Shown here: in pieces, positions 30,904-37,842 of the stretch
Layout: every line of letters starts with the position of its first letter
Numbering within the stretch: the first letter of the stretch is position 1
Source: a virus
DNA length: 41,965 nucleotides
IMG/VR virus record: IMGVR_UViG_3300048912_000069
Coordinates: 1-41,965 of that record
Reading direction: 5' to 3' (one strand)
Translations under genes and position numbers: made by a program
Notes under the pieces: generated by a model
The model's database searches: none
The model's input: only the letters and a program-made list of their open reading frames with translations
Told to the model about the DNA's origin: nothing

Positions 30904-31487
30904 ACCCGCGCCTCATTCTCGCGCCGATCGCGGCTGCCTTGCTGCTGTCGGCGTGCGGTCCCGAGCACCAATCGGCCGACACGCGTCAATCGGTAGCCCA
31001 GGCCCAAGCGCTCGATAATGCCGATCGGCAAATTGGGATGCCTCGCATCGTCAACTTCACGCAGCGCAAGCTACTGAAGAATGCCTACGAGGACATGGAC
31101 CAAACGATCCTGACTTGGGTATATACGCAGGGTCTTGACGGCCGGTTCGTCTGCATGGGTCAGGCGCTTGGGTATGGCGTTCCCGGTGGAACGCAGTTCA
31201 CAGCCGGGCATCGGCCAGCGCGCTACGAGGACACCTACGTTCCCAACGGAACACTCCTCGACCAGGCAGAGCCGAATGGATTGTTCGTCCCCGGAAGCGC
31301 CGACGCCACGATCGTGGATCTGATCGATCCAGAAACGGGGCAGGCGCACACAGCGCTGATTGAGCCGAAGGTGGTGACGATTCCGTTCAAGCTGCCGGCG
31401 AGCGTCGTGTCCGTCCCGTGCCCTGCCGCCGTCGATCCGACCAAGGTCAAGGACGTGCAGGAGAAGTCCACGCACGAACAGCGGTGA
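30900..31487 (+). CDS. Phage lipoprotein
   Basis: 195 residues from ATG 30900. A lipoprotein signal (RLILAPIAAALLLSACGPE) with lipobox LSAC predicts lipidation at Cys19. The mature domain has RIVNFTQRKLLKNAYEDMDQ, GRFVCMGQALGYGVPGGTQF, QAEPNGLFVPGSADATIVDL and EPKVVTIPFKLP, a recurrent phage family. It overlaps the membrane-protein gene by 4 nt, suggesting a joint role in the envelope, perhaps superinfection exclusion. That role is inference. Confidence 0.7.
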   Translation: MNPRLILAPIAAALLLSACGPEHQSADTRQSVAQAQALDNADRQIGMPRIVNFTQRKLLKNAYEDMDQTILTWVYTQGLDGRFVCMGQALGYGVPGGTQFTAGHRPARYEDTYVPNGTLLDQAEPNGLFVPGSADATIVDLIDPETGQAHTALIEPKVVTIPFKLPASVVSVPCPAAVDPTKVKDVQEKSTHEQR

Positions 31488-31493
31488 CATCAT

Positions 31494-31514
31494 GGCCGGG
31501 GTGCGATCCCGGCC
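31494..31514 (+). terminator. GC-rich hairpin after lipoprotein gene
   Basis: GGCCGGG (31494-31500) and CCCGGCC (31508-31514) form a 7-bp stem with a 7-base loop. There is no U tract. It lies in a 72-base gap that ends with a strong ribosome site, so it may end or weaken transcription of the lipoprotein pair. Confidence 0.4.
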
Positions 31515-31559
31515 GCCGCCTAACCGCTGCGTTACCGTGTGAGATACAGGAGGGAAGGG

Positions 31560-31991
31560 ATGGAGAAGGATGGGGTTTCTTGGGTCGGCCAGAAGCACAA
31601 ATTCGGCTGCATGGCGGCGACTGCTGCGATGATCCTCGGCCTCGACTATGAGGCTGGCTGCCACGTCATCACGCGCCATCCGGAATCGCTTGATCATGGC
31701 GGAAACAGCTATTTCGTGCTCGACTCCCAACTGGCGGAGCGCGGATATGCAATTGCTCGCAAATACGCCGTCATGCAACCGGGCAACGTCAAGCGATCCA
31801 CTTGGCCGTGCGGACCTTGGGCGAAGATTCACTGGTGTGAGGTGATGACCTCGGATGACGCTACCACGTCGCATGCCGTCGTGATGCTTTCGGATGGGAC
31901 CGTCCTTGACCCTGCAACGCCAGAGCCGCGTAGATTGACTGATTACCCGAAGGTCAATTTCGTCGCTGCGGTCACGCGCATTCCCGCCTAA
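31560..31991 (+). CDS. C39-like cysteine peptidase-fold protein
   Basis: 143 residues from ATG 31560 behind AGGAGGGAAGGG. The N-terminal GQKHKFGCMAATAAMILGLD places a Cys at the start of a helix. TTSHAVVMLSDGTVLDPATP supplies the His and Asp of a papain-like (C39/NlpC-type) triad. Small proteins of this type are found in phages with unknown substrates. It could act in the host cytoplasm or as an inactive fold. Confidence 0.6.
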   Translation: MEKDGVSWVGQKHKFGCMAATAAMILGLDYEAGCHVITRHPESLDHGGNSYFVLDSQLAERGYAIARKYAVMQPGNVKRSTWPCGPWAKIHWCEVMTSDDATTSHAVVMLSDGTVLDPATPEPRRLTDYPKVNFVAAVTRIPA

Positions 31992-32017
31992 CCCACAGGC
32001 CGAAGGAGGGCCGGAGA

Positions 32018-32182
32018 ATGAGTGAACCGAGCGATGCGCAGATGAAGGAGATCGAGCGACGCCTCGCGTTGGCTGAACAGCACGCGAAAGCTGCGGCTGT
32101 TTTTTCTCTGGCCTGCCTTATGGCGGCCCGCTCAAAGCCAAAGCGGAAGAGCCTGGGCGACCGCCTGTGGGACATGCTCTAA
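32018..32182 (+). CDS. 54-residue helical protein
   Basis: 54 codons behind a strong AAGGAGGG site. MSEPSDAQMKEIERRLALAE starts a coiled coil, followed by a short hydrophobic stretch AAAVFSLACLMAA and a basic end KPKRKSLGDRLWDML. It may be a small membrane-associated protein. No family recognised. Confidence 0.55.
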   Translation: MSEPSDAQMKEIERRLALAEQHAKAAAVFSLACLMAARSKPKRKSLGDRLWDML

Positions 32183-32221
32183 CCCCACCCCCTAACCCCT
32201 TTCCGACCACAGGAGATCACT

Positions 32222-32491
32222 ATGGGGAAGTATGAGGAATTGGTGGCCAAGGCGCAGATCGCGATCCAGGTTGCCGATACGCGCGCGCTGGAAAATGGCG
32301 AAAAATGGCATACTGTTGATTATCGCGGACTCGCCCAAGCCGCCGTCTCCGCTGTCCTTGCGGGGCTGAAAGACACGTCTCCCGAGTATCTACGCGCTTT
32401 GGAAGCGGAGGGAGTTAGCTTCGCGACCTACAATCGGGTTATGGAAGCCATGCCCTCAGCATTCGAACCCGGTACAGGAGGTGAGGGGTGA
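32222..32491 (+). CDS. Hypothetical protein
   Basis: 89 residues behind AGGAGA. Helical N-terminus (YEELVAKAQIAIQVADTRAL) and a helical second half; no family recognised. It overlaps the next gene by 4 nt. Confidence 0.6.
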   Translation: MGKYEELVAKAQIAIQVADTRALENGEKWHTVDYRGLAQAAVSAVLAGLKDTSPEYLRALEAEGVSFATYNRVMEAMPSAFEPGTGGEG

Positions 32492-32817
32492 GCGAGATCG
32501 AAGACAAATGCGCGCCACCACTAGCCAAGGCGAAGTGGTATGGAGACAGCGGTGTGCTTCCCACCGGAGCCGACGTTGACGTTCTGGCTGTCGATGTGGC
32601 GGGACGGGCAAGCCGTCATTTTGGCATGGAGAGTGGCGTACCCGCTCGCGTCGCCTGCTGGATCCTCTGGTGGCCTCAAGAGGCAGATCATGCCAGCTTC
32701 CGATCATGTGATCTTGCCGACCTTGAGTTGAGCGACGATGATTTCGACCGTCTGTCCTCTCCGCCTCTCCCCCTCCACCGCTACACCGATGCGACAGAGA
32801 GGTTTGCGGGAGAGTGA
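32488..32817 (+). CDS. Hypothetical protein
   Basis: 109 residues with a GTG start (GTGAG overlap). DDDFDRLSSPPLPLHRYTDA is the most notable segment, with a Trp-rich part VACWILWWPQEADH before it. No family recognised. Positions 32818-32887 after it hold no gene that can be supported. Confidence 0.55.
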   Translation: MSEIEDKCAPPLAKAKWYGDSGVLPTGADVDVLAVDVAGRASRHFGMESGVPARVACWILWWPQEADHASFRSCDLADLELSDDDFDRLSSPPLPLHRYTDATERFAGE

Positions 32818-32887
32818 TCCATTCCGGATACGATGACCCGTTGTTCCGTAGCGTCAAGGCGTGTAAATCCCAGATGGGGGAGATGCT

Positions 32888-33040
32888 ATGAAGCAACAGG
32901 CATTCGCGGCGGGTGAGTCCGCAGTTGATGGGGTGGTAAGCGAGAAGAAGCCCAATGTTCTGGTCCGGTGGTGGCGCGCCTACATGGCGATCGTGCGCTC
33001 GCCAGCCACCGAAGACGACAAGATGCAGGGGCGGACCTAG
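32888..33040 (+). CDS. 50-residue basic protein at convergence point
   Basis: 50 codons behind GGGGGAGAT. MKQQAFAAGESAVDGVVSEK then NVLVRWWRAYMAIVRSPATE. Its TAG stop shares the palindrome CTAG with the stop of the opposing tail-spike gene. The small size makes it uncertain, but ribosome site and frame are good. Confidence 0.5.
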   Translation: MKQQAFAAGESAVDGVVSEKKPNVLVRWWRAYMAIVRSPATEDDKMQGRT

Positions 33041-34764
33041 ATCTTACCGATGCCCCACTGAGCGATCTTGATGGTGAAGTCGATTGTCCCAGCGTCAACA
33101 GGGACGCTTAGGCGAGTATTGATGCTTGAAATGCCAGTCGTCTGCATCCCTGCATCTGTCTTGAGCGGCTGAGTCCAGCGCTGCATGTATCCGTAACTGG
33201 CGTCGAGATATTCATTGAAATATCGGGTCTGGCCTCCAGTGGCGGCCTGTCCCTGCTGATCGATGATGGTATAATTGTACGTATTGCCCGTCGTCAGCAC
33301 ATAGAGTTCCAAGGAACACCCTTGGACGGGCGATCCAAGCGCGGCGGAGAAGGCCATTTCCGCCGTCGCCTCCAGCGTGTCCGTCCCCCATGTCACACCG
33401 GTTCCTCCGGTCTTTGTCTGGAGCACCCTTACGGTGGAAGTAGCCGCGATCGTTCCGGTGACATGGAGGACAAGGGCAGTGGCACCGGTCGGGCACACCT
33501 CGGTGCTGGCGGCAACGGACAAGCCAGCAGGCCCGGAAACCGTTGTGTTGGACGGGATTGTACCGGAAGCAAGCGTCATGCCTGAGACGGTTCCGCTCGT
33601 TCCGCTCAGCATTGGATTGGGGTTGAGGTAGCTCGACACTGTGCCAGAGGTCGGCAGCGCAAGGTTCGTTACCGCTGGCAGGAGGGTATTGACCTTGTTG
33701 GCGATCACCTGGGCGGCCGCCTTGCCCATGGGGGGCATCGGGTGCAGGCCGTCGTAAAGAAGGCCGCGAAGGTTGAGATAGTTGGTGCCGGAGCTGACAT
33801 CTAGAATAGTGGAATCGTGGAAGGTATCCACCACGACGACGTGCGGGTTGGCGTTGACATCACCGCTCGCATAGTCGAACGTCTTGACCCACGTTGCATA
33901 GGCTTCGAAGGTAGACACGCCAGTAAAGGCGTTTTGGCTTCCACCGGTTTTATTGATACCGCGAGGCCATTCGTTCTCTATGATGAGCGTCTTGGGCTGG
34001 CCATTGTAGAGGGGTGCGCCGGCAGCCGGATTGGTCAGATAGTTGATGAGTGTCTGAAGAGCCGTCCGACCCGTTCCACCAACACCTAGAGCCGTAGAGC
34101 CGTCGTTTGTACCACCGAGAAGCACGACGATCGCGGCAGGGCTGGCAGCAGCGTAATCCATGCCTTTCGTAGCCACGGCTCGCGGGATGGCGACGAACTG
34201 TTCCAACGTCTCGCCCGTGATGCCGTAGTTCATGTTGCCGTAGACGCGGATTCGGTTCTGGGTGAAGTCGTTGATCCAGCCATCTACCGTTGTCGCGGAA
34301 GTGGTCTGCGTGACACCAGTTCCAGAACCCAGAGTTCCGGAGGATGAGCCGCCTTGATTGGTTCGGCTGTCTCCGTAGAATATTGCATCGTTGTTGAAAG
34401 GTTGCACGAATGTGGCGACCGGCGTCGCCGACTGCACATTCGACTGCGCGCCTTCGCCCACCGCATTCACCGCACTGATGGCATAATAATAGGTCGTGCC
34501 GTTGGTGAGGCCGGTATCGGTATAGGGCGATCCGGACATAATCGTGCCGACCAAGGATAGCGACCCAGCAGACGTGCCGCGATAGAGCTTGTGGCTGGTG
34601 ATCGAAGCGCCGCCGTCGGCGCCATCCGTCCATGGGATCGTGATCTGGCCGCTACCAGCCGTCAGGGCTCCAAGTGTAGGGGCTGCGGGCACGGTTGCGC
34701 CACCCCCACTGCTCAGCGCCGTGCTGGACAAGGCGAACGTCGGAAGGCCCAAACTCATGCCCAT
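33037..34764 (-). CDS. Tail spike with FN3 and SGNH hydrolase domains
   Basis: 575 residues. A fibronectin type III domain spans about 26-117 (SHKLYRGTSAGSL, NGTTYYYAISAVNAVGEG). An SGNH/GDSL esterase domain follows, with nucleophile S133 in YGDSRTNQ, GGTND at 217-221 and the D338-H341 pair in DGLHPMPP. The C-terminal 200 residues are beta-rich and probably trimerise or bind sugar. It may deacylate surface polysaccharide while binding the host. It is the last gene of the leftward arm, after lysis. Confidence 0.82.
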   Translation of the reverse strand: MGMSLGLPTFALSSTALSSGGGATVPAAPTLGALTAGSGQITIPWTDGADGGASITSHKLYRGTSAGSLSLVGTIMSGSPYTDTGLTNGTTYYYAISAVNAVGEGAQSNVQSATPVATFVQPFNNDAIFYGDSRTNQGGSSSGTLGSGTGVTQTTSATTVDGWINDFTQNRIRVYGNMNYGITGETLEQFVAIPRAVATKGMDYAAASPAAIVVLLGGTNDGSTALGVGGTGRTALQTLINYLTNPAAGAPLYNGQPKTLIIENEWPRGINKTGGSQNAFTGVSTFEAYATWVKTFDYASGDVNANPHVVVVDTFHDSTILDVSSGTNYLNLRGLLYDGLHPMPPMGKAAAQVIANKVNTLLPAVTNLALPTSGTVSSYLNPNPMLSGTSGTVSGMTLASGTIPSNTTVSGPAGLSVAASTEVCPTGATALVLHVTGTIAATSTVRVLQTKTGGTGVTWGTDTLEATAEMAFSAALGSPVQGCSLELYVLTTGNTYNYTIIDQQGQAATGGQTRYFNEYLDASYGYMQRWTQPLKTDAGMQTTGISSINTRLSVPVDAGTIDFTIKIAQWGIGKI

Positions 34765-34766
34765 AT

Positions 34767-35057
34767 TCAGTTACCTTCAATCTTGGTGCAGGCGTCGAGC
34801 AGAGGCTGCGCGTGATCGCCGTAGCTGAGCCATTCCTGAAGCTTGGCGAGCAGCATTGCCTCGCCCTGCCGCGCGTCGGCCGGCTTGGGGCCAAGTGCTG
34901 TTGGCAGCGTCGGTTTCTTGTCGGTTGGAACGCACGGGACCGGATGGTCGATGGTGACCTTCTCGTATTGGACGTTGGGGACGCCCTGATCTCCAGCCAC
35001 GCAGCCACCGGGGAGCATGACCGAGACCACCGCGAGGGCGAGAAGGCGACGGATCAT
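34767..35057 (-). CDS. Outer-membrane spanin candidate (Rz1-like lipoprotein)
   Basis: 96 residues from ATG 35057. Signal peptide MIRRLLALAVVSVMLPGGC with lipobox ending in Cys19, then Pro-rich sequence (HPVPCVPTDKKPTLPTALGP) and a helical end. Length and plan fit an o-spanin that pairs with the coiled-coil i-spanin two genes upstream to fuse the membranes at lysis. An open frame back to 35156 is ignored because the signal peptide begins at 35057. Confidence 0.7.
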   Translation of the reverse strand: MIRRLLALAVVSVMLPGGCVAGDQGVPNVQYEKVTIDHPVPCVPTDKKPTLPTALGPKPADARQGEAMLLAKLQEWLSYGDHAQPLLDACTKIEGN

Positions 35058-35224
35058 GACCGGCTCAACACAAAGCTGATCAGCGCGAACCGCGCGACGA
35101 AATAGGGCCACAGAAGAAGCCATGCGATCCGACGCGCGAACGAGGTTGAGCGCCACGAGCCGGAGCCGACAGAGAGGCCGGCATTGAACCCAGCGCCAAT
35201 GAGGTATGCGAGTAGATAGTTCAT
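35054..35224 (-). CDS. 56-residue membrane protein between spanins
   Basis: 56 codons, ATG at 35224 in an ATGA overlap with the i-spanin stop, ending in an ATGA overlap with the o-spanin. Two hydrophobic segments (NYLLAYLIGAGFNAGL and IAWLLLWPYFVARFALISFV) flank a Ser/Arg-rich turn. It could be a holin or antiholin part, or a lysis regulator. Confidence 0.6.
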   Translation of the reverse strand: MNYLLAYLIGAGFNAGLSVGSGSWRSTSFARRIAWLLLWPYFVARFALISFVLSRS

Positions 35225-35691
35225 TTCCAAGCGTCCTTCACTTCAGGCAAGCTGTCGCAAGGTGTCCCCTCCACCGGCCGCGCGGCAGCGGCTTTCAGGG
35301 TTGAAATCTCCGCGCGCCGAGACACATCGCGCTTGTCGGCTTCGGCGATCAGCTTTCGAGCATTCGATAGCGCTGCGTTTTGTGCTGCGACCTGAGACCG
35401 GATCGATGCCGATTGGGCGCGGAGCACGGAATCGGCGCCTGAGAGCACGTCTCGTGCATGGGTCATGCGCGCCTTGGCCTGAGCCATCTTGCCGTCGTAT
35501 CGAGCGGCGATCTCCGCCTTTCCGGCCATATAACCGCGATGGTGGATGTAGAGACCGACGCCGAGCACCGCGACGATCGCCAGCAGATAAGGTATGAGAG
35601 GCTTGAGCTTTTCGAGCAGCCCAAGCGCCACACCGGAGCCTGGAACGGCCGCATCAGCGGCGCGGCGGAAGAGCCAGCCACCGATGCTCAT
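35221..35691 (-). CDS. Inner-membrane spanin candidate (Rz-like)
   Basis: 156 residues from ATG 35691. One membrane helix at about 30-50 (LIPYLLAIVAVLGVGLYIHH) followed by a long periplasmic coiled coil (about 58-140). This is the i-spanin plan. It overlaps the holin candidate by 4 nt. An upstream open frame to 35844 runs inside that gene and is ignored. Confidence 0.72.
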   Translation of the reverse strand: MSIGGWLFRRAADAAVPGSGVALGLLEKLKPLIPYLLAIVAVLGVGLYIHHRGYMAGKAEIAARYDGKMAQAKARMTHARDVLSGADSVLRAQSASIRSQVAAQNAALSNARKLIAEADKRDVSRRAEISTLKAAAARPVEGTPCDSLPEVKDAWK

Positions 35692-35954
35692 GGCTGGGCT
35701 CCCGTGCTGATCTGGCGGGCCGTCGCGTCGTCCTTGCCCTTCTTGCCGATGCTGACGATTGTCGGCGCCAAGGCCACGATCAGGCCGGCATAGGCGAGGC
35801 AATAGGCGGTGATGTCGTATTGCTGCCCACGATGCATCGCCCACGCCATGAAAACGGGCGGCGTCGTGAAGGCCATGAAGCCGCCATAGACGAGCAGCGT
35901 GCGGCCAGTTTCATACTCGCCCGCCGCGTTCTTAAGGATGTCTCGGATGCTCAT
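35688..35954 (-). CDS. Holin candidate, two membrane helices
   Basis: 88 residues from ATG 35954. Membrane helices at about 20-41 (LLVYGGFMAFTTPPVFMAWA) and 48-68 (ITAYCLAYAGLIVALAPTIV), then a charged tail KKGKDDATARQ. Position directly after the amidase and before the spanin genes is typical of a holin that releases the endolysin. Confidence 0.65.
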   Translation of the reverse strand: MSIRDILKNAAGEYETGRTLLVYGGFMAFTTPPVFMAWAMHRGQQYDITAYCLAYAGLIVALAPTIVSIGKKGKDDATARQISTGAQP

Positions 35955-36388
35955 GCCGCCAGAGCCCCCGCTGCGCGCAGCCATGCCTTCACGTCGAAGC
36001 TCGGGCAGGCCTTGGCGACGCCGGGCCAATCGCGATGCCCCTGAACAATGATTCCGGGGTATTTGGATTGATATTCCCGCACCAAGCGCAGAAGCGTGGC
36101 CGTCTGAGCTGCCGTGCGCGTGTCCTGCGGTGCCTTATTGTCCGCATCGACGCCGCCGACATAGCAAACGCCGATATTTCCGGTGTTGTGACCGCCGACG
36201 TGGGCACCCTTCACCGTGTCCAGCAGCGTCTGGACTGCATTGCCGTCAAGCTCGATCACCCAATGATAGCTGGTCTGCCCGAACCGCGCCTGATCCCATT
36301 GGGAAATGGTCTCTGCCTTCACGTCCCGGCCTGCCGGCGTCGCGGCACAGTGGATCGTGAGATTGGTGATTGGTCCTAGAGCCGTCAT
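35951..36388 (-). CDS. N-acetylmuramoyl-L-alanine amidase (endolysin)
   Basis: 145 residues, one Amidase_2 domain. Zinc ligands are His in TIHCAATP, His in GAHVGGHN or the later VQGHRDW, and Cys in AKACPSFD; the core HNTGNIGVCYVGG is characteristic of T7-lysozyme-like amidases. It cuts the bond between muramic acid and L-alanine in peptidoglycan. No signal peptide, so a holin is needed. It overlaps neighbours by 4 nt. Confidence 0.9.
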   Translation of the reverse strand: MTALGPITNLTIHCAATPAGRDVKAETISQWDQARFGQTSYHWVIELDGNAVQTLLDTVKGAHVGGHNTGNIGVCYVGGVDADNKAPQDTRTAAQTATLLRLVREYQSKYPGIIVQGHRDWPGVAKACPSFDVKAWLRAAGALAA

Positions 36389-36675
36389 GGGTGTGTCCCT
36401 CCCGCGCCGCCCCCGACTAGGATCAGTTTAGCCAATCCGATCAGGAGCGCTCCGAATGTGGTGACGATGAAAGAGGCTCCGGCGAAGAAGCCGAGCCCCC
36501 TTGCTTTGTCGTTTCCAAGGTTATTGATCTTGTCGTTGATGAGCGTGAACGACTGCTGCAACCCGACTAGATCGTGTTTAATTGTGCGAATGTCGGCCTT
36601 CATTTCGCCAACATCGCGCGCGACACCAAGATCGTATTCGTCCACTTGGCGCGGTCCTCTTGCTGGCGGGCTCAT
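36385..36675 (-). CDS. Coiled coil plus membrane-helix protein, lysis cassette
   Basis: 96 residues from ATG 36675. An N-terminal helical region (VGEMKADIRTIKHDLVGLQQ) forms a coiled coil; a membrane helix lies at about 66-90 (GFFAGASFIVTTFGALLIGL). A second holin or antiholin, or an anchor for the endolysin, are possible. An upstream open frame to 36768 overlaps the 35-residue gene and is ignored. Confidence 0.62.
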   Translation of the reverse strand: MSPPARGPRQVDEYDLGVARDVGEMKADIRTIKHDLVGLQQSFTLINDKINNLGNDKARGLGFFAGASFIVTTFGALLIGLAKLILVGGGAGGTHP

Positions 36676-36779
36676 GCGTAATTCCCTGCGAGTGCATCGG
36701 GCATCCAGGTGATGATCGCCCAGAAGATGAAGCACACCGCTCCAATGAGCAGGATCGAGACTGTCCACGGGGACGACAT
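36672..36779 (-). CDS. 35-residue single-span membrane peptide
   Basis: 35 codons. MSSPWTVSILLIGAVCFIFW then AIITWMPDALAGNYA: one membrane helix. The start forms a TGATG overlap with the upstream stop, the end an ATGA overlap with the next gene. Such tiny spans can act as pinholins or antiholins; no proof here. Confidence 0.5.
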   Translation of the reverse strand: MSSPWTVSILLIGAVCFIFWAIITWMPDALAGNYA

Positions 36780-37168
36780 CAGCTGTCTCGCCTCACTGAC
36801 ATGCCGGCAAACTGCCCGAAGTCGCCGTACAGATCGCAGGACATTCCGCTGTTGAGATCGGTTACGATCGCACTGGCATTGCCGGCACCCACGTCACCGA
36901 TATTGAGACCAGACCAATTCACGGTCGTCTCGCCGGAGCTCACGCTGGTGAACGCCACATTCGGGTGCGTTCCGGTCCAATACATCGAAAAGCCGTAAGG
37001 CCCCCCAGAGCCCCCAGAGCCAGTGCAGTGGAAGTGTCCTGATGTGGTCCCAGAGGAACTGGAAACAATCTCAGGAGCCGATCCAACCCAACTTATAGTT
37101 CCAGTGACGGGAGGAAGCGGCGCGCTGGCCTGTCCCATGACCGACGCGGCGCAAAGAACCCCGCTCAT
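36779..37168 (-). CDS. Small beta-rich protein after tail fibre
   Basis: 129 residues, ATGA overlap with the tail fibre stop. The N-terminal 16 residues could be a short signal peptide (VLCAASVMGQASAP); the rest is Ser/Gly/Thr-rich beta sequence with two Cys (HCTGSG, MSCDLYG). It may be a fibre accessory or a secreted Ig-like protein. No family recognised. Confidence 0.55.
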   Translation of the reverse strand: MSGVLCAASVMGQASAPLPPVTGTISWVGSAPEIVSSSSGTTSGHFHCTGSGGSGGPYGFSMYWTGTHPNVAFTSVSSGETTVNWSGLNIGDVGAGNASAIVTDLNSGMSCDLYGDFGQFAGMSVRRDS

Positions 37169-37842
37169 GTCAGGTCACCCGCGCAGAACCAAAGATCGGT
37201 CGTGCTCGACCGCCGAAGCATTGCCTGGCCATATGCCTTGAGCGTGCGCGATCCGGTGTTCGTGGTGCCCGTCTGCCGGAGCGTCACGCCGGTACCGGGC
37301 GTGATCGTCTTGGTTGCACCCGCCGTCTCTTGCAGGATGATCGTGTCGCCAGGGGTAAAGGCTACGCTGCTGTTCGGGGGGATGGTGATCGAGCCTCCGG
37401 ATCCCACCTCAAGGCAACAAGCCGCATCACCGAGGACAAGCGTGTAGGATGTCGTGATCGCGGATGGGACCGGGATGCCGCGGAACCCGATCGCGCGCTG
37501 CGCCGGAGAGGCTCGGCCGTCGCTGATGGTGGTTCCGGCCACAAGGCCGCCCGTGATCGTCACGGCGCCGGTAACCGCAAGCGTGCCAGCGATGGTGCCG
37601 TTCCCGGAGAAGGAGAAGCTCACGCCGGACAGCGCATTGACGCCGGTCAGGTTCTGATTGCCCCACGGGATCGACGCGGTCGGCGGGCTCTGCCCGTCGC
37701 GCGTGATGCAGTTCGTAAGCCCTGCGGCGAAACCATCATCCTCCGTATCGAACCGGGATGCTGTTATATTGATCGCGCTCGCGGCATCGTTCTGCCAGTT
37801 ATAGCTGCGCACGAAAGTGCCGGAGCCATTGAAAGAGCCCAT
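37165..37842 (-). CDS. Tail fibre / head-binding protein
   Basis: 225 residues. ITASRFDTEDDGFAAGLTNC, ITRDGQSPPTASIPWGNQNL and TGVNALS form the conserved N-terminal module of many alphaproteobacterial phage fibres. It is followed by beta repeats (GTIAGTLAVTGAVTITGGLV) and a small domain IPPNSSVAFTPGDTIILQE with the end LKAYGQAMLRRSSTTDLWFC. The fibre is short, and the larger SGNH spike beyond the lysis genes may supply receptor binding. Confidence 0.75.
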   Translation of the reverse strand: MGSFNGSGTFVRSYNWQNDAASAINITASRFDTEDDGFAAGLTNCITRDGQSPPTASIPWGNQNLTGVNALSGVSFSFSGNGTIAGTLAVTGAVTITGGLVAGTTISDGRASPAQRAIGFRGIPVPSAITTSYTLVLGDAACCLEVGSGGSITIPPNSSVAFTPGDTIILQETAGATKTITPGTGVTLRQTGTTNTGSRTLKAYGQAMLRRSSTTDLWFCAGDLT

